Of a stretch of 64,000 nt of DNA, positions 27,823 to 37,929 are shown piece by piece. Source of the DNA: Acerihabitans arboris (GTDB lineage Bacteria; Pseudomonadota; Gammaproteobacteria; Enterobacterales; Enterobacteriaceae); assembly GCF_010131535.1 (NCBI RefSeq), contig NZ_WUBS01000017.1, positions 62,001-126,000 of the forward strand. Reading direction: 5' to 3'. The notes below the pieces were generated by a model, which saw nothing but the letters and a program-made list of their open reading frames with translations, was not told the origin of the DNA and searched no databases. Positions within the stretch are counted from its first letter, which is position 1; the number at the start of each line of letters is the position of its first letter. Both the position numbers and the translations under genes were made by a program.

Positions 27823-29220
27823 CTACTCGCCCTCCCCTTCGTCGCTGCCGCCGGCGGCGGCCGGCACGAACTGCGCCGGCTGCGCGCGGAAACGATTGTA
27901 ATTGGCTTCGCTGGCAAAAAAGTACATTTTGCCGCCGTAACTGTATTTATGGGCGGCGTTGACATTGGTCAGCCCGCGGCCGTCCACCGGATCGGTCACG
28001 TGCAGGGTGATCACGGTGGTGAAATAGTTCACCCCCGCCACCAACGCCGGTTTGCCGATGGTCAGCTCATGGTCGTCGTTGCGCCAGTTGTCGATGGGTA
28101 TTGGATTACAGCCGCCCGCCTTGCCGATGGAGGGGATAAAGATATGCACCCCGCAGGCGACGCACACCACCTGGTTGCCTTGCATTACATACCCCTGATC
28201 GCCGCACAGCAGGCAGGCGTCGAATACCACGCCGAGACGCAGGCGATCCGGATAGCGGTTAATCACCAGGAAGCGTACCGCCTTGCCGTCGTCGGCAACC
28301 CAGACGAAACGATGTAGTTTTCCGTCGCGCACCTGCTCCAGCGGAATATGCACCTGGCCGTCGGCCGCCAGGGTGACCGGCACCGCTTCCGACAGGCGCG
28401 GCGGCTGCGAGGCGACCAGATCCCAATACAGCTGCGCGGCCACCACCACCAGCAGCGCGGCCAGAAGCGTCGCGGCGGTGCGCCGCGCATTGCGATAACG
28501 CGCGACGGCTTTACGGCGCGCTATCGGTTCGGCCCGGCGGAGGTAATCGCCGCGCAGATGCAACAGCGGCGCCAGAAAACCCGCCAGCAGGCCCGCCATC
28601 AACAGGGCGCTGGCGTAATTCAGCCAGGGGCTGCCATTGGTCACGTTGGAGACAAAGCTCAGGCGCGGTTTGGTCAGCCCGATGATTTCCAGCTTCATCA
28701 ATAACAACATCGTCTGGCCGCAAAGCGGCAGCAGCAGGAGCAGCGCCAGCGCCAGCAGCAATGGCCAGCGCCATGCCGGCAGGCGTCGCACCAGCATGGC
28801 GGTTAGCGCCGCGCAGAGCGCGAGCAACGCGACGGCCAGCAGCACCGCGCTGAAATTAAGCAATAAATCGGTATTGATAACGCCGGTCGGCGTTAGCGCG
28901 CTTAGATTGGGATCGTTGCCCCAATGCAGCGCCGCACCGGCCACCAGCAGGCCTTGCCAGCAGTATCCCATACGGGCGGAAACGGAAAATTGACCGGCTA
29001 AAAACAATAATAGCCCCGCCAATTGCAACAGCGTGAGCGTTAACTGGACCGATTGCCCGCCGGGCAGATACACGCCCGCCAGGGTACCGGCCGCCAGCCC
29101 CAGGAGGTTCACCCAGACCAAGGCGCGCACCGAGGGCGTGGGACGAAAGGCCCAGTTCAATCCGCATAAGAGCGTCACCGGCAGGAAAGCTTGCAAGGCG
29201 GTAACAAAAAAATAATTCAT
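27823..29220 (-). CDS. DUF2318-like Cys-rich integral membrane protein of the iron cluster
   Basis: 465 residues. About eight membrane helices occupy the N-terminal ~270 residues. The C-terminal soluble domain carries CLLCGDQGY, VVCVACGVHIF and GGCNPIP, that is two CxxC motifs plus a fifth Cys, typical of DUF2318, which has been suggested to bind a metal or Fe-S centre. It corresponds to cj1660 of Campylobacter and to an Flp protein of Yersinia. It probably handles electrons or iron at the periplasmic face (inference). It follows fetP after 106 bp containing two hairpins, and its ribosome-binding site is weak. Confidence 0.85.
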   Translation of the reverse strand: MNYFFVTALQAFLPVTLLCGLNWAFRPTPSVRALVWVNLLGLAAGTLAGVYLPGGQSVQLTLTLLQLAGLLLFLAGQFSVSARMGYCWQGLLVAGAALHWGNDPNLSALTPTGVINTDLLLNFSAVLLAVALLALCAALTAMLVRRLPAWRWPLLLALALLLLLPLCGQTMLLLMKLEIIGLTKPRLSFVSNVTNGSPWLNYASALLMAGLLAGFLAPLLHLRGDYLRRAEPIARRKAVARYRNARRTAATLLAALLVVVAAQLYWDLVASQPPRLSEAVPVTLAADGQVHIPLEQVRDGKLHRFVWVADDGKAVRFLVINRYPDRLRLGVVFDACLLCGDQGYVMQGNQVVCVACGVHIFIPSIGKAGGCNPIPIDNWRNDDHELTIGKPALVAGVNYFTTVITLHVTDPVDGRGLTNVNAAHKYSYGGKMYFFASEANYNRFRAQPAQFVPAAAGGSDEGEGE

Positions 29221-29253
29221 GACGACTACTCAAGACCGGGAACGCTTCGTTTG

Positions 29254-29317
29254 GCAGCGGTCCGGCAGGCCGCTGCGACAAGAGCCGATACCGCCACGAC
29301 TGCCGGGCAATCGTGGC
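29254..29317 (-). other. Two hairpins between fetP and the DUF2318-like gene
   Basis: Hairpin A: GCAGCGG/CCGCTGC (29254-29276). Hairpin B: GCCACGA/TCGTGGC (29293-29317). Both are perfect 7-bp stems without T-runs. They would let fetM-fetP message be stabilised or expressed above the distal genes (inference). Confidence 0.55.
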
Positions 29318-29326
29318 GCGGCGCAT

Positions 29327-29851
29327 TTATTTCAGGCCGATATATTTAAAATCGTAACTGACGTCGAACGCCTTCCACCAACGGCCCACGCCGGTTTCAG
29401 CGTCGGTATGGCGATGCAGGCCGGCTTTTGACGGCGGCTCGATATGGAAGGTCACTTTGTAGTTGCCCACGCCCATCATTTTGACATTCTGGCCGTAGTG
29501 CGGACCGTCGCTGGCGACCATCGGCATGAAGGTGCCTTCCTGCTTGTCGCCGGAGTCGGTATTCACCAACGTGTAGCTGATGGTCAGGTAGGGCATCCAT
29601 TCACCGGCGCCGAAGCCGTTTTTGTTCCCTTCCACCGCATGGATGTCGGCCTCAAGATGAACATCGGCCTTGGCGGCGGGCAAACCCATGCCGCGCGGCT
29701 CCATATCGATAGGCTGTAAATAGACCGCCGCGATCTGCATTTCATTCATAGTGACGGTTTCGCCCGCCGGATGCTCCGCCGCAAACACGGCAGGGGCGCA
29801 GGTCATGCCGGCAACGGCCATCACGGCCACCAGGCTTTTATTCATCTTCAT
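29327..29851 (-). CDS. fetP: Periplasmic iron-binding protein of the P19/FetP (Tp34) family
   Basis: About 174 residues. The signal peptide ends at VFA-AE. The P19 core is visible: MEPRGMGLP, ADVHLEADIHA, GEWMPYLTISYTL and the late His of LHRHTDAETGVG, which together supply the copper and iron ligands in characterised P19/FetP. The protein dimerises in the periplasm and passes iron to the FTR1 permease, encoded immediately upstream. Three in-frame ATGs are clustered; I prefer 29851 because GAGG lies about 9 bases before it, while 29860 abuts the GAGG. Confidence 0.93.
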   Translation of the reverse strand: MKMNKSLVAVMAVAGMTCAPAVFAAEHPAGETVTMNEMQIAAVYLQPIDMEPRGMGLPAAKADVHLEADIHAVEGNKNGFGAGEWMPYLTISYTLVNTDSGDKQEGTFMPMVASDGPHYGQNVKMMGVGNYKVTFHIEPPSKAGLHRHTDAETGVGRWWKAFDVSYDFKYIGLK

Positions 29852-29894
29852 CAACATCATCCTCAGTCATCAAAAAATTATAATAATATGTGCT

Positions 29895-31850
29895 CTACAT
29901 TGCTTCTTGCTTAGGTAACAGGGTACTGGAGCGCCGGCGCATGACCCAGAGAGCGAGCAGCGCGGCCAGTACTAAAACGACCTGGGGCGCCAGGGTCTCC
30001 AGATAGGGATAAATCCCCAGCCAGCTAATTTCAGGTATGCCCTTTAATAACGTGGGTTCGAATAATTTACCTTCAATTAACTCCAGCACCCCTTTGCCGG
30101 CAAAGACAAAGGCCATCACATACATAAACGTGCCGGTAAACATAAAGAAAGGTTTAAGCGGCAATTTCACCACGGTATAACGCATCAGGAGGTAGGCCAG
30201 CATCAGGATGACGCAGCCGATCAGGAAACCAGCCAGTATCGACAGCTGCCCGGCCATATTGGCGGCATCCCCGATCAGGGCGTAATAGAACAGCACCGTC
30301 TCCGCCCCCTCGCGGTACACCGCCAGGAAACTGGTGAACCACAGGCCCGCCAGGGAGCCGGTGGTGAGGGACAGCGTCAGCTTGCCTTCCAGGTAAGCCT
30401 GCCAGCGCTTGGCCTCGACCTTGGACAGCAGCCAGTAGCTCATAAAGAACAGCGTCACCACGGCAACCATCATGGTGGCGCCTTCGAGCAGCTCGCGGTT
30501 GGCGCCGGAGTTGGCGAACAGCCATTGGAACAACGCGGCGGTCACCACGCTTGCCAGCAGGGCGACCCAGACCGATTGCCGGATCAGCGGCAGTTTATCC
30601 TGATGTTTATTCTTGACCAGGTAAGCCACGATGGCGGCGACAATCAGCAACGCCTCCATGCCCTCGCGCACGATGATCAGCAGGCTATACACCAATAACG
30701 TCCAGTGGCTTTCCCCGCCTTCGCCCAGCATATCCACCGCTTTGGCGAGGTTCTGGGCGAGCGCGTCGGCCTGCTCCTGGATCTGGGCGACCGGCTGGCC
30801 GGCTTTCATCAGGCTGACCAGCCGGGTGAAGTAGCCTTCCAGCGTCGATTTAAAGGCCGCGTCGCGCGAGCCGATTTTATTCTCCATGCCGGTGGCTTCG
30901 AAGCGATCGAAATAGGCGTCCTGGATAGCCGTCATGCCGGCTTTGGCCTGGCCGTCGCGATATTGGGCAATAGCGGCGGCAACCGCGGTGTTGATGTCAT
31001 TGCCGACCTGCCGCCAGTCGGCATCGGGCTGTCCGTCGCCATCGGTCGCGGCGCCGGCCGGGGCGCTGGCCGCATTGGCGGCGGGCGCCGTCACCGGCTG
31101 TTCGGGACGGGTGGTCGGCAGGCCCGGCAGCAAATCCTCCAGATCCTGTAGCAGCTGGGTCACGCCGTAGGACAGGTCGTTGATCTGATCGGGTTTCCCG
31201 GCCAGGGCAATCAGGGCGATGAATTCCTGGTTGATGGCGGCCGCCTGCTGGGCGGAGCGGTTGTTGCGCACCGACATTTCCATTTCCGAATTCTTGAATC
31301 CCTGGAAATGGGCCTGCTGCACGCTTTGGCTGGCGGCGGCGTACTGCCCCGCCTGGTATTGCGTCAGGGCCTCGGCCAGCAGGTCGTCGATGATTTTGAA
31401 GCTTTGCTGCCAGTACAGGGCGATTTGCGTATTGTTATAGGCGTCATGCTGGCCCGCGGCCACCAGCTGATGACCGCCGGTCAATGCCGGCAACACGCTG
31501 GTTAAATCATTTTTCAAGCCGTTGATCCGGTCCTGCACTTCCGCCAGCGGCCGGCCTTCGCCGATCAGGCGACGGATTTCGCCGAACCCGCTTTCCATTT
31601 GATAGCTTTTCTGCGCGGAAATATTGATGCGAATGGGTCCCTCGAGATTTTCAAATACCTCGAAGTAGGCCATTTGCACCTCACGGCGCGCCGCATCGTT
31701 CTGCTGTTGCTGATACAGCTGCGCGGTGGTGTCCAGACGTCCCTGGATATCGGTGACCCAAGCTTGATAATCATCGGCCGCCCAGGCAAATGAGATGCTG
31801 AGGAACGCGATAACCACACAGATAAGGTTTTTTAGAGCAGAAGTGAACAT
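29895..31850 (-). CDS. fetM: FTR1-family ferrous/ferric iron permease FetM
   Basis: About 651 residues from ATG 31850; an in-frame TTG at 31871 is less likely. A signal-like segment precedes a ~380-residue periplasmic domain built from three related helical repeats. Then follows the FTR1 domain with seven or so helices and the two hallmark motifs VREGMEALL and YREGAETVL, whose Glu residues bind iron. The size matches E. coli/Yersinia FetM rather than the shorter EfeU. It heads the cluster, 43 bp from fetP, behind a good Fur box. Confidence 0.94.
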   Translation of the reverse strand: MFTSALKNLICVVIAFLSISFAWAADDYQAWVTDIQGRLDTTAQLYQQQQNDAARREVQMAYFEVFENLEGPIRINISAQKSYQMESGFGEIRRLIGEGRPLAEVQDRINGLKNDLTSVLPALTGGHQLVAAGQHDAYNNTQIALYWQQSFKIIDDLLAEALTQYQAGQYAAASQSVQQAHFQGFKNSEMEMSVRNNRSAQQAAAINQEFIALIALAGKPDQINDLSYGVTQLLQDLEDLLPGLPTTRPEQPVTAPAANAASAPAGAATDGDGQPDADWRQVGNDINTAVAAAIAQYRDGQAKAGMTAIQDAYFDRFEATGMENKIGSRDAAFKSTLEGYFTRLVSLMKAGQPVAQIQEQADALAQNLAKAVDMLGEGGESHWTLLVYSLLIIVREGMEALLIVAAIVAYLVKNKHQDKLPLIRQSVWVALLASVVTAALFQWLFANSGANRELLEGATMMVAVVTLFFMSYWLLSKVEAKRWQAYLEGKLTLSLTTGSLAGLWFTSFLAVYREGAETVLFYYALIGDAANMAGQLSILAGFLIGCVILMLAYLLMRYTVVKLPLKPFFMFTGTFMYVMAFVFAGKGVLELIEGKLFEPTLLKGIPEISWLGIYPYLETLAPQVVLVLAALLALWVMRRRSSTLLPKQEAM

Positions 31851-31872
31851 CGAACCAACGCCAAACGTCAAT

Positions 31873-31891
31873 GAGAGTTATTTTCATTATC
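31873..31891 (-). promoter_or_regulatory. Fur box upstream of fetM
   Basis: On the minus strand GATAATGAAAATAACTCTC matches 15 of 19 positions of the Fur consensus, with the first eight bases perfect. It lies 22 bp before the chosen fetM ATG. This predicts iron repression of the entire cluster. Confidence 0.75.
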
Positions 31892-32098
31892 ACCGAATGA
31901 CATATTGAAACAATGACGGGCGTCAATAAAGCATTTTTTAACGAGAATTATTTCGCCAATACGGCTACGCGCCAGGCGGGAACAACTCCGTAAGCCGTCC
32001 GGCCAAAACCGGCGCGGGCGGCGTATCGGGGCCGTCGGCCTCCTCCCCGCGGCGCGTAGGCAGAACCGCGGGCGGATACGGGGAAGCAGGCCGGCGTG

Positions 32099-33556
32099 TT
32101 ACATCAGCGGCTGCGCCAGCCTGACCAGGGAAATCAACGGCTGCGGATAAATGCCGAGCAGCAGCACCAGCACCGACGAGATCAGCACCACCACCCCGCC
32201 GGCGGTCAGCGCCCAGTTGCTGGGCGTATCGCGCCGCAGCCGTTCCGGCGGGCTGAGATAGAGGCTGACCATCACGCGCAGGTAGTAATACAGGCCGATG
32301 GCGCTGCCAAGCACTACCGAACCGGTCAGCCACCACAGGTGCGCGCCGACGCCGGCCGCCATGATATAGAATTTACCGATAAAACCCAGGGTCATCGGGA
32401 TGCCGGCCAGCGACAGCATCATTACCGTCATCACCGCCGATAAAATCGGTTTATGCCAGAACAGGCCGCGATAGGAGAACAGCGAGTCGGCGTCCGGCCC
32501 GGTATAGGGACTGGACATCAGGCTGACCACCCCGAAGGCGCCCAGGCTGCTGAACAGATACCCGGCCAGGTAAACGCCCACCGCTTCCATGGCGATTTGA
32601 TGCGCCTGCAGCGCAATCAGGCCCACCGTCAGGTAGCCCAGGTGCGCGATGGAGGAATACCCCAGCAGGCGCTTGATATTGGTCTGGCCGATGGCCATCA
32701 GGTTGCCGAACATGATGGAGCAGAAGGCGATAATGGCAAGCGCCAGGCGCAGCGCGTCGTTATTGACCACGGGCGTGTAGAGGAACAGCCGCATCAGCAC
32801 CGCGAAGATCGCCACCTTGCTGGCGGTTGCCAGAAAGGTGGACACCGGCGCGGGCGCGCCCTGGTACACATCCGGCGTCCACAGGTGAAACGGCACCAGC
32901 GAAAGCTTAAAGCCCAGGCCGACAATCATCATGCCCAGGCCGGCCAGCAGCAATGGCTGGTGCAGCATGGCGTCGTCAAGCCGCCGGCCCAGTTCGCCAA
33001 AGCCGAGGGCGCCGGTATCGGCATAGACCAGCGCCATGCCGAACAACAGGAACGACGAGGCGGCGGCGGACAGCAGGGTATATTTCAGGCTGGCTTCCAG
33101 CGAGCGTTTTTGCCGGTAGGCGTATCCGATCAGGCCGAACAGCGGCAGGGAAATCAGCTCAATCCCCAGGAACATCGAGGCCAGATGGTTGGCGCCGGCC
33201 AGCAGGATGCCGCCCATGGCGGCAATCAGCACCAGCAGGTAAAACTCGTCGCGGTTGCCGGGATAGCCCGCCAGCCAGGGGTAGGCGAAGGTACTGGTGG
33301 CAAGGCTAGCCGCCAGCACCAGCGCGGTATAGAACATGGAATAACCGTCGGCCCGGATAAGCGGCGTTACGTCCATGGGACCGGCCTGCCCGACAAAAAA
33401 CAGCGATAGTAAAGCCAAATTCAGACCGATAACGGTCAGGGTGGCATTGACAAAGTGGTTGCGTCGCCACGCAATGCACAGCATCACAACCACCACCGTC
33501 AATCCGACGATCAACAGCGGCAGCAGCGCGATCAGTTGTTGAGGAGTTATTGTCAT
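32099..33556 (-). CDS. nuoN: NADH dehydrogenase I subunit N
   Basis: 485 residues, identical in length to E. coli NuoN. It is an antiporter-like proton-channel subunit with ~14 membrane helices; [15 protein letters not shown] and [13 protein letters not shown] are characteristic. It is one of three homologous proton-pumping modules in the membrane arm of Complex I. Last gene of the operon, 6 bp after nuoM. Confidence 0.98.
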   Translation of the reverse strand: MTITPQQLIALLPLLIVGLTVVVVMLCIAWRRNHFVNATLTVIGLNLALLSLFFVGQAGPMDVTPLIRADGYSMFYTALVLAASLATSTFAYPWLAGYPGNRDEFYLLVLIAAMGGILLAGANHLASMFLGIELISLPLFGLIGYAYRQKRSLEASLKYTLLSAAASSFLLFGMALVYADTGALGFGELGRRLDDAMLHQPLLLAGLGMMIVGLGFKLSLVPFHLWTPDVYQGAPAPVSTFLATASKVAIFAVLMRLFLYTPVVNNDALRLALAIIAFCSIMFGNLMAIGQTNIKRLLGYSSIAHLGYLTVGLIALQAHQIAMEAVGVYLAGYLFSSLGAFGVVSLMSSPYTGPDADSLFSYRGLFWHKPILSAVMTVMMLSLAGIPMTLGFIGKFYIMAAGVGAHLWWLTGSVVLGSAIGLYYYLRVMVSLYLSPPERLRRDTPSNWALTAGGVVVLISSVLVLLLGIYPQPLISLVRLAQPLM

Positions 33557-33562
33557 GGCGAA

Positions 33563-35107
33563 TTACGGCCTTGTTGTTGAAATAGTTGAAACAGCAGAAC
33601 CTGCTTCGTTTAGCGCGAACCAGTGCTGTACGTTGCTCATTGCCGCGTCCGAGGTTTGCAGCACCGCCTGCGGGAAAAATCCCAGCAATACCAGCAGCAC
33701 GACCAGCAGCATAATGATCAACAGTTCGCGCATCGTCATGCCCGGCAAGGGTTCTTGCGATTTAGCCGGGCCGTAATAAGCACGCTGCATCATAATCAAC
33801 GAATACACCGAGGCAAACACCAGGCCGAAGGTGGAAATAACCGTAATCACCGGCACCACCGGGAAACTGCCGAACAGGATCAGGAACTCGCCGACAAAGT
33901 TGCCGGTGCCCGGCATCCCAAGCGTCGCCACCGCGAAGAACAGCGACAGGGCGGGAATGAATTTTATCCGCCCCCACAAACCGCCCATCTGGCGCATATC
34001 GCGGGTGTGCAGGCGTTCATAGAGCTGCCCGCAGATGATAAACATCCCGGCCGCCGACAGGCCGTGGGCAATCATTTGCACTACCGCGCCCTGGTAGGCC
34101 AGCTGGCTGCCGGTATAGATGGCAATCAGCACAAACCCCATGTGGGAGACGCTGGTATAGGCTATCAGGCGCTTGATATCGGTCTGGGCAAACGCCATCC
34201 AGGCGCCGTAGAAAATCCCCACCACGCCGAGCCACATGGCAATCGGCGCGAACTGGTGGGACGCTTCGGGGAACAGCGGCAGGCAGAAACGCAGCATACC
34301 GTAGGCGGCGGTTTTCAGCAGTATGCCCGCCAGGTCGACCGAACCGGCGGTCGGCGCCTGGCTGTGGGCATCCGGCAGCCAGCCGTGCAGCGGCACCACC
34401 GGCATCTTCACCGCGAAGGCGATAAAGAAGCCCAGCATCAGCAGGTACTGTACCAGCGACGACATCGGGGTATGCAGCAGGTCTTCGTAATTAAAGGTCC
34501 ATACGCCGGTGGCGTTGTAGTGCACGAATACCAGCGCCAGGATGGCCACCAGCATCACCAGCCCGCTGGACTGGGTATAGATAAAGAACTTGGTGGCCGC
34601 GGTGATACGGGTCTTGCCGTCGGATGCCTTGTGTCCCCACAGGGCAATCAGGAAATACATCGGCACCAGCATCATTTCCCAGAAGAAGAAAAACAGGAAC
34701 ATGTCGATGGCCAGGAACACGCCGATGACGCCGCCCAGGATCCACAGCAGGTTAAGGTGGAAGAAACCCTGGTAGCGCTGGATTTCACGCCACGAACAGA
34801 GAATGGCCAGCACGCCCAGCAGGCCGGTCAGCACCACCATCAGCAGGGACAGTCCATCCAGCGCCAGGCGGAACGAGATGCCGAAGCGCGGTATCCACGG
34901 CAGCACAAACTCGGATTGCCACTGCGGCAGGCCCTGCGCCGAAACCAGTGAGTACCCGCCCTGCAGCCACAACTGCAGGGAGAGCGCCAGTGTCAGCCCC
35001 ATGGAGATCAAGGCTATCCAGCGCGGCACCTTGGTACCGAAGCGCTCGCATTGCCAACACAGCAGACCGCCAATGAAGGGGAAAAGTATTAGCCAAGGTA
35101 GTAGCAT
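33563..35107 (-). CDS. nuoM: NADH dehydrogenase I subunit M
   Basis: 514 residues (E. coli 509). Proton-channel subunit with the key Glu in FFFFFWEMMLVPMY and the broken-helix Lys region AVKMPVVPLHGWLPDAHSQAP. The C-terminal tail after WFALNEAG is a few residues longer than in E. coli. It lies between nuoL (111-bp gap) and nuoN (6-bp gap). Confidence 0.98.
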   Translation of the reverse strand: MLLPWLILFPFIGGLLCWQCERFGTKVPRWIALISMGLTLALSLQLWLQGGYSLVSAQGLPQWQSEFVLPWIPRFGISFRLALDGLSLLMVVLTGLLGVLAILCSWREIQRYQGFFHLNLLWILGGVIGVFLAIDMFLFFFFWEMMLVPMYFLIALWGHKASDGKTRITAATKFFIYTQSSGLVMLVAILALVFVHYNATGVWTFNYEDLLHTPMSSLVQYLLMLGFFIAFAVKMPVVPLHGWLPDAHSQAPTAGSVDLAGILLKTAAYGMLRFCLPLFPEASHQFAPIAMWLGVVGIFYGAWMAFAQTDIKRLIAYTSVSHMGFVLIAIYTGSQLAYQGAVVQMIAHGLSAAGMFIICGQLYERLHTRDMRQMGGLWGRIKFIPALSLFFAVATLGMPGTGNFVGEFLILFGSFPVVPVITVISTFGLVFASVYSLIMMQRAYYGPAKSQEPLPGMTMRELLIIMLLVVLLVLLGFFPQAVLQTSDAAMSNVQHWFALNEAGSAVSTISTTRP

Positions 35108-35153
35108 GGCGTTGTGCGTCCCTAAATTGAAAAAAACCTGAAAACTTGCTTAC

Positions 35154-35189
35154 GGCGGGAGAAGGCATGATGCCGGTTTTCTTCCCGCC
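35154..35189 (-). other. Hairpin in the nuoL-nuoM gap
   Basis: GGCGGGA (35154-35160) pairs with TCCCGCC (35183-35189) around a 22-base loop that contains a nested GGCAT/ATGCC. It lies in an otherwise tightly packed operon, within a 111-bp untranslated gap. Confidence 0.45.
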
Positions 35190-35218
35190 CCGCGCGTGTC
35201 GTAAAACGCCGCCGCCGT

Positions 35219-37063
35219 TTAAACGAAAACCAGCAGCGCCACCACAATCACGGCTCCCAAACTCATTGATGCCGCATACCAGCGCAGCTGGCCGTTCTCG
35301 CTGAGCGTCAGCCCGTGACCGGCCCAACGCGCCAGTACCGCCGGGATACTCATCAAGGCGTTCAGCGGGTCGCGTTGCAGCAGCCGGGCAATGCCCAGGT
35401 AAGGCCTGACGAACACTTTATCGTACAGCCAGTCGAAGCCCCAGGCGTTGAACCACCAGACGGTGAGGAACCGTCCCGGGGCGCTGGCGGCCACGCGATT
35501 CACCAGCCGGCGCTTGCCGAGATACAGGCCGGCGGCCAGCAGGATGCCCAGCACCACCACCACGCCGGAGACGATCTCGAGGGTAATCTTGCCCTCCTCG
35601 CCCAAATGGCTTGCCGGCAACACGCCCGCCAGCGGCGGCACGATCAGCGCGCCGATAAAGGTGGACAGCACCATCAGCACCAGCAGCGGCAGGTGATGGC
35701 TGAGGCCTTTGCCGGCATGGGCCTTGATCTGCTCTTTGCCGTGGAACACGATAAAGATCATGCGGAAGGTATAGATCGAGGTCAGCAGCGCGCCCGCCAA
35801 CCCCGCCAGCATCAGGTTAAAATGACCGTTGGCCAGCGCGCCCCACAGGATCTCGTCTTTGCTGTAGAAGCCGGCGGTTATGACGGGCAGGGCCGCCAGC
35901 GCGGCGCCGCCCACCAGGAAGCAGATATAGACCAGCGGGATGGACTTGCGCAGGCCGCCCATCTTGAAGATATTCTGTTCGTGGTGGCAGGCGAGGATCA
36001 CCGAGCCGGAGGAGAGGAACAGCAGTGCCTTGAAAAACGCATGGGTCATCAGGTGGAAAATGGCCGCATCCCAGGCCTGCACGCCCAACGCCAGGAACAT
36101 GTAGCCGATCTGGCTCATGGTGGAGTAGGCCAACACCCGCTTGATATCGGTCTGGACCAGGGCGGCAAAGCCCGCCAGCACCAGCGTCAGGGCGCCGACG
36201 ATGCCGACCAGGTGCAACACCTCGGGCGCCATCAGGAACAGTCCGTGGGTACGGGCAATCAGGTAGACCCCGGCCGTCACCATGGTGGCGGCGTGGATCA
36301 ACGCCGAAACGGGCGTCGGACCGGCCATGGCGTCGGCCAGCCAGGTCTGTAACGGCAGCTGCGCCGATTTACCCACCGCGCCGCCCAGCAGCATCAGGGT
36401 AGCCCAGGTGATGGCGGTGGAGCCCACCGCCAGATGCTGCGGCGCCAGCGCCATCAGCTCGCGGAAGTTCAGCGTGCCGAGTTCCGAATAGAGGATAAAC
36501 AGGGCAAACGCCAGCAGCACGTCGCCGACGCGGGTGACGATAAAGGCTTTCATCGCCGCCGCGCCGTTTTTCGATTCGGTATAATAGAAGCCGATCAGCA
36601 GGTAGCTGCACAGCCCCACCCCTTCCCAGCCGAGATACATCAACAACAGGTTATCCGCCAGCACCAGCAGCACCATGCTGGCGATAAACAGGTTGGTATA
36701 GGCGAAAAACCGTGAATAGCCCTCTTCGCCGCGCATATACCAGGAGGCGAACAGATGGATCAGGAAACCGACCCCGGTCACCACCGACAGCATGGTCAGC
36801 GACAGGCCGTCCAGCGTCAGGGTAAAGGCGATATTAAAGTTGCCCACCGACATCCAGGTCCACAGCGGCTGATTAAACACCGCCGAGGCGCTTTCGCGGG
36901 TGCCGAGGAAATCAAACGCTACCCAGGCGGTGGTCAGCGCGGCCAGGCCGATGGCGCCGACGCCCACCAGGGCCGACAGGTTTTCCGACCAGCGTCCGCG
37001 TGAAAACGCCAGCAACAGGTATCCCACCAGGGGGAACAGTATCGTTAAATAGAGTAGGTTCAT
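35219..37063 (-). CDS. nuoL: NADH dehydrogenase I subunit L
   Basis: 614 residues (E. coli 613). The largest antiporter-like subunit, with about 16 helices including the long lateral helix near the C-terminus. Motifs [41 protein letters not shown] and [11 protein letters not shown] are conserved. It overlaps nuoK by 4 bp (ATGA). Confidence 0.98.
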   Translation of the reverse strand: MNLLYLTILFPLVGYLLLAFSRGRWSENLSALVGVGAIGLAALTTAWVAFDFLGTRESASAVFNQPLWTWMSVGNFNIAFTLTLDGLSLTMLSVVTGVGFLIHLFASWYMRGEEGYSRFFAYTNLFIASMVLLVLADNLLLMYLGWEGVGLCSYLLIGFYYTESKNGAAAMKAFIVTRVGDVLLAFALFILYSELGTLNFRELMALAPQHLAVGSTAITWATLMLLGGAVGKSAQLPLQTWLADAMAGPTPVSALIHAATMVTAGVYLIARTHGLFLMAPEVLHLVGIVGALTLVLAGFAALVQTDIKRVLAYSTMSQIGYMFLALGVQAWDAAIFHLMTHAFFKALLFLSSGSVILACHHEQNIFKMGGLRKSIPLVYICFLVGGAALAALPVITAGFYSKDEILWGALANGHFNLMLAGLAGALLTSIYTFRMIFIVFHGKEQIKAHAGKGLSHHLPLLVLMVLSTFIGALIVPPLAGVLPASHLGEEGKITLEIVSGVVVVLGILLAAGLYLGKRRLVNRVAASAPGRFLTVWWFNAWGFDWLYDKVFVRPYLGIARLLQRDPLNALMSIPAVLARWAGHGLTLSENGQLRWYAASMSLGAVIVVALLVFV

Positions 37064-37362
37064 CCGTGCATCTCGCTGACGTTATCTATATTCAGGGATT
37101 GGCGGCGGCGATGCAGTTGCAGCAGCAGCGCCAGGCCGATACTGGCCTCGGCCGCGCCAAGGCTGATGGCCAGGATATACATCACCTGGCCGTCGGCCTG
37201 TCCCCAGTAACTGCCGGCAACGATAAACGCCAGGGCGGAGGCGTTGATCATGATTTCAAGCCCCAGCAGCATAAACAGCAGGTTGCGGCGGATCAGCATG
37301 CCCGTCAAACCCAGTACAAACAGAATGGCGGCCAAAATGAGTCCGTGCGTTAACGGGATCAT
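37060..37362 (-). CDS. nuoK: NADH dehydrogenase I subunit K
   Basis: 100 residues, three membrane helices, the family's exact size. The two conserved intramembrane Glu residues are in [12 protein letters not shown] and [12 protein letters not shown]. It forms part of the E-channel and lateral proton path. It overlaps nuoJ and nuoL by 4 bp each. Confidence 0.98.
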   Translation of the reverse strand: MIPLTHGLILAAILFVLGLTGMLIRRNLLFMLLGLEIMINASALAFIVAGSYWGQADGQVMYILAISLGAAEASIGLALLLQLHRRRQSLNIDNVSEMHG

Positions 37363-37919
37363 GCCTGCTCCTCCGATTTTCTTCTTGTCGCGTCGGGAAC
37401 CTTGGACTCTTTAGGCTGCACATCGCCCTCGCGATCTTCGCGTCCGAGATGGAACGCCACCACCAGCCCGGCCAGCAGCAGCATGGACGCCAGCTCCACC
37501 GCCAGGACGTAAGGTCCGAACAAGGCAATGCCCACCGCCTTGGCGCTGATCACCTCACCCGTGATGCCGTGATCGGGCACGCCATAAATCGCCCGGATCA
37601 GTATCGCCAGCAGCAGCAGCGACAGCACGCCAGGTCCAACCCACGCCGAGGGGACCAGCCAGTTGCGTTCCCGCCGGGCATCGGCGGCGCCCAGGTTGAG
37701 CATCATCACCACGAACACGAACAGCACCATGATGGCGCCGGCGTAGACGATAATTTCCAGCGCGCCGGCAAAATACGCGCCCAGCGAAAAGAACACGCAG
37801 GCGATGGCCAGCAGCGAGATAATCAGGTAAAGCAGCGCATGCACCGGATGGGTATGGGTGATTACACGCAGGGTTGCCAGTATCGCCACCAGGCCGGACA
37901 AATAAAAAGCGACTTCCAT
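37359..37919 (-). CDS. nuoJ: NADH dehydrogenase I subunit J
   Basis: 186 residues (E. coli 184), five membrane helices. The conserved segment [23 protein letters not shown] lies in helix 3, whose pi-bulge couples quinone chemistry to pumping. The hydrophilic C-terminal tail ([12 protein letters not shown]) is cytoplasmic. It follows nuoI after 10 bp. Confidence 0.98.
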   Translation of the reverse strand: MEVAFYLSGLVAILATLRVITHTHPVHALLYLIISLLAIACVFFSLGAYFAGALEIIVYAGAIMVLFVFVVMMLNLGAADARRERNWLVPSAWVGPGVLSLLLLAILIRAIYGVPDHGITGEVISAKAVGIALFGPYVLAVELASMLLLAGLVVAFHLGREDREGDVQPKESKVPDATRRKSEEQA

Positions 37920-37929
37920 GCTTAACTCC

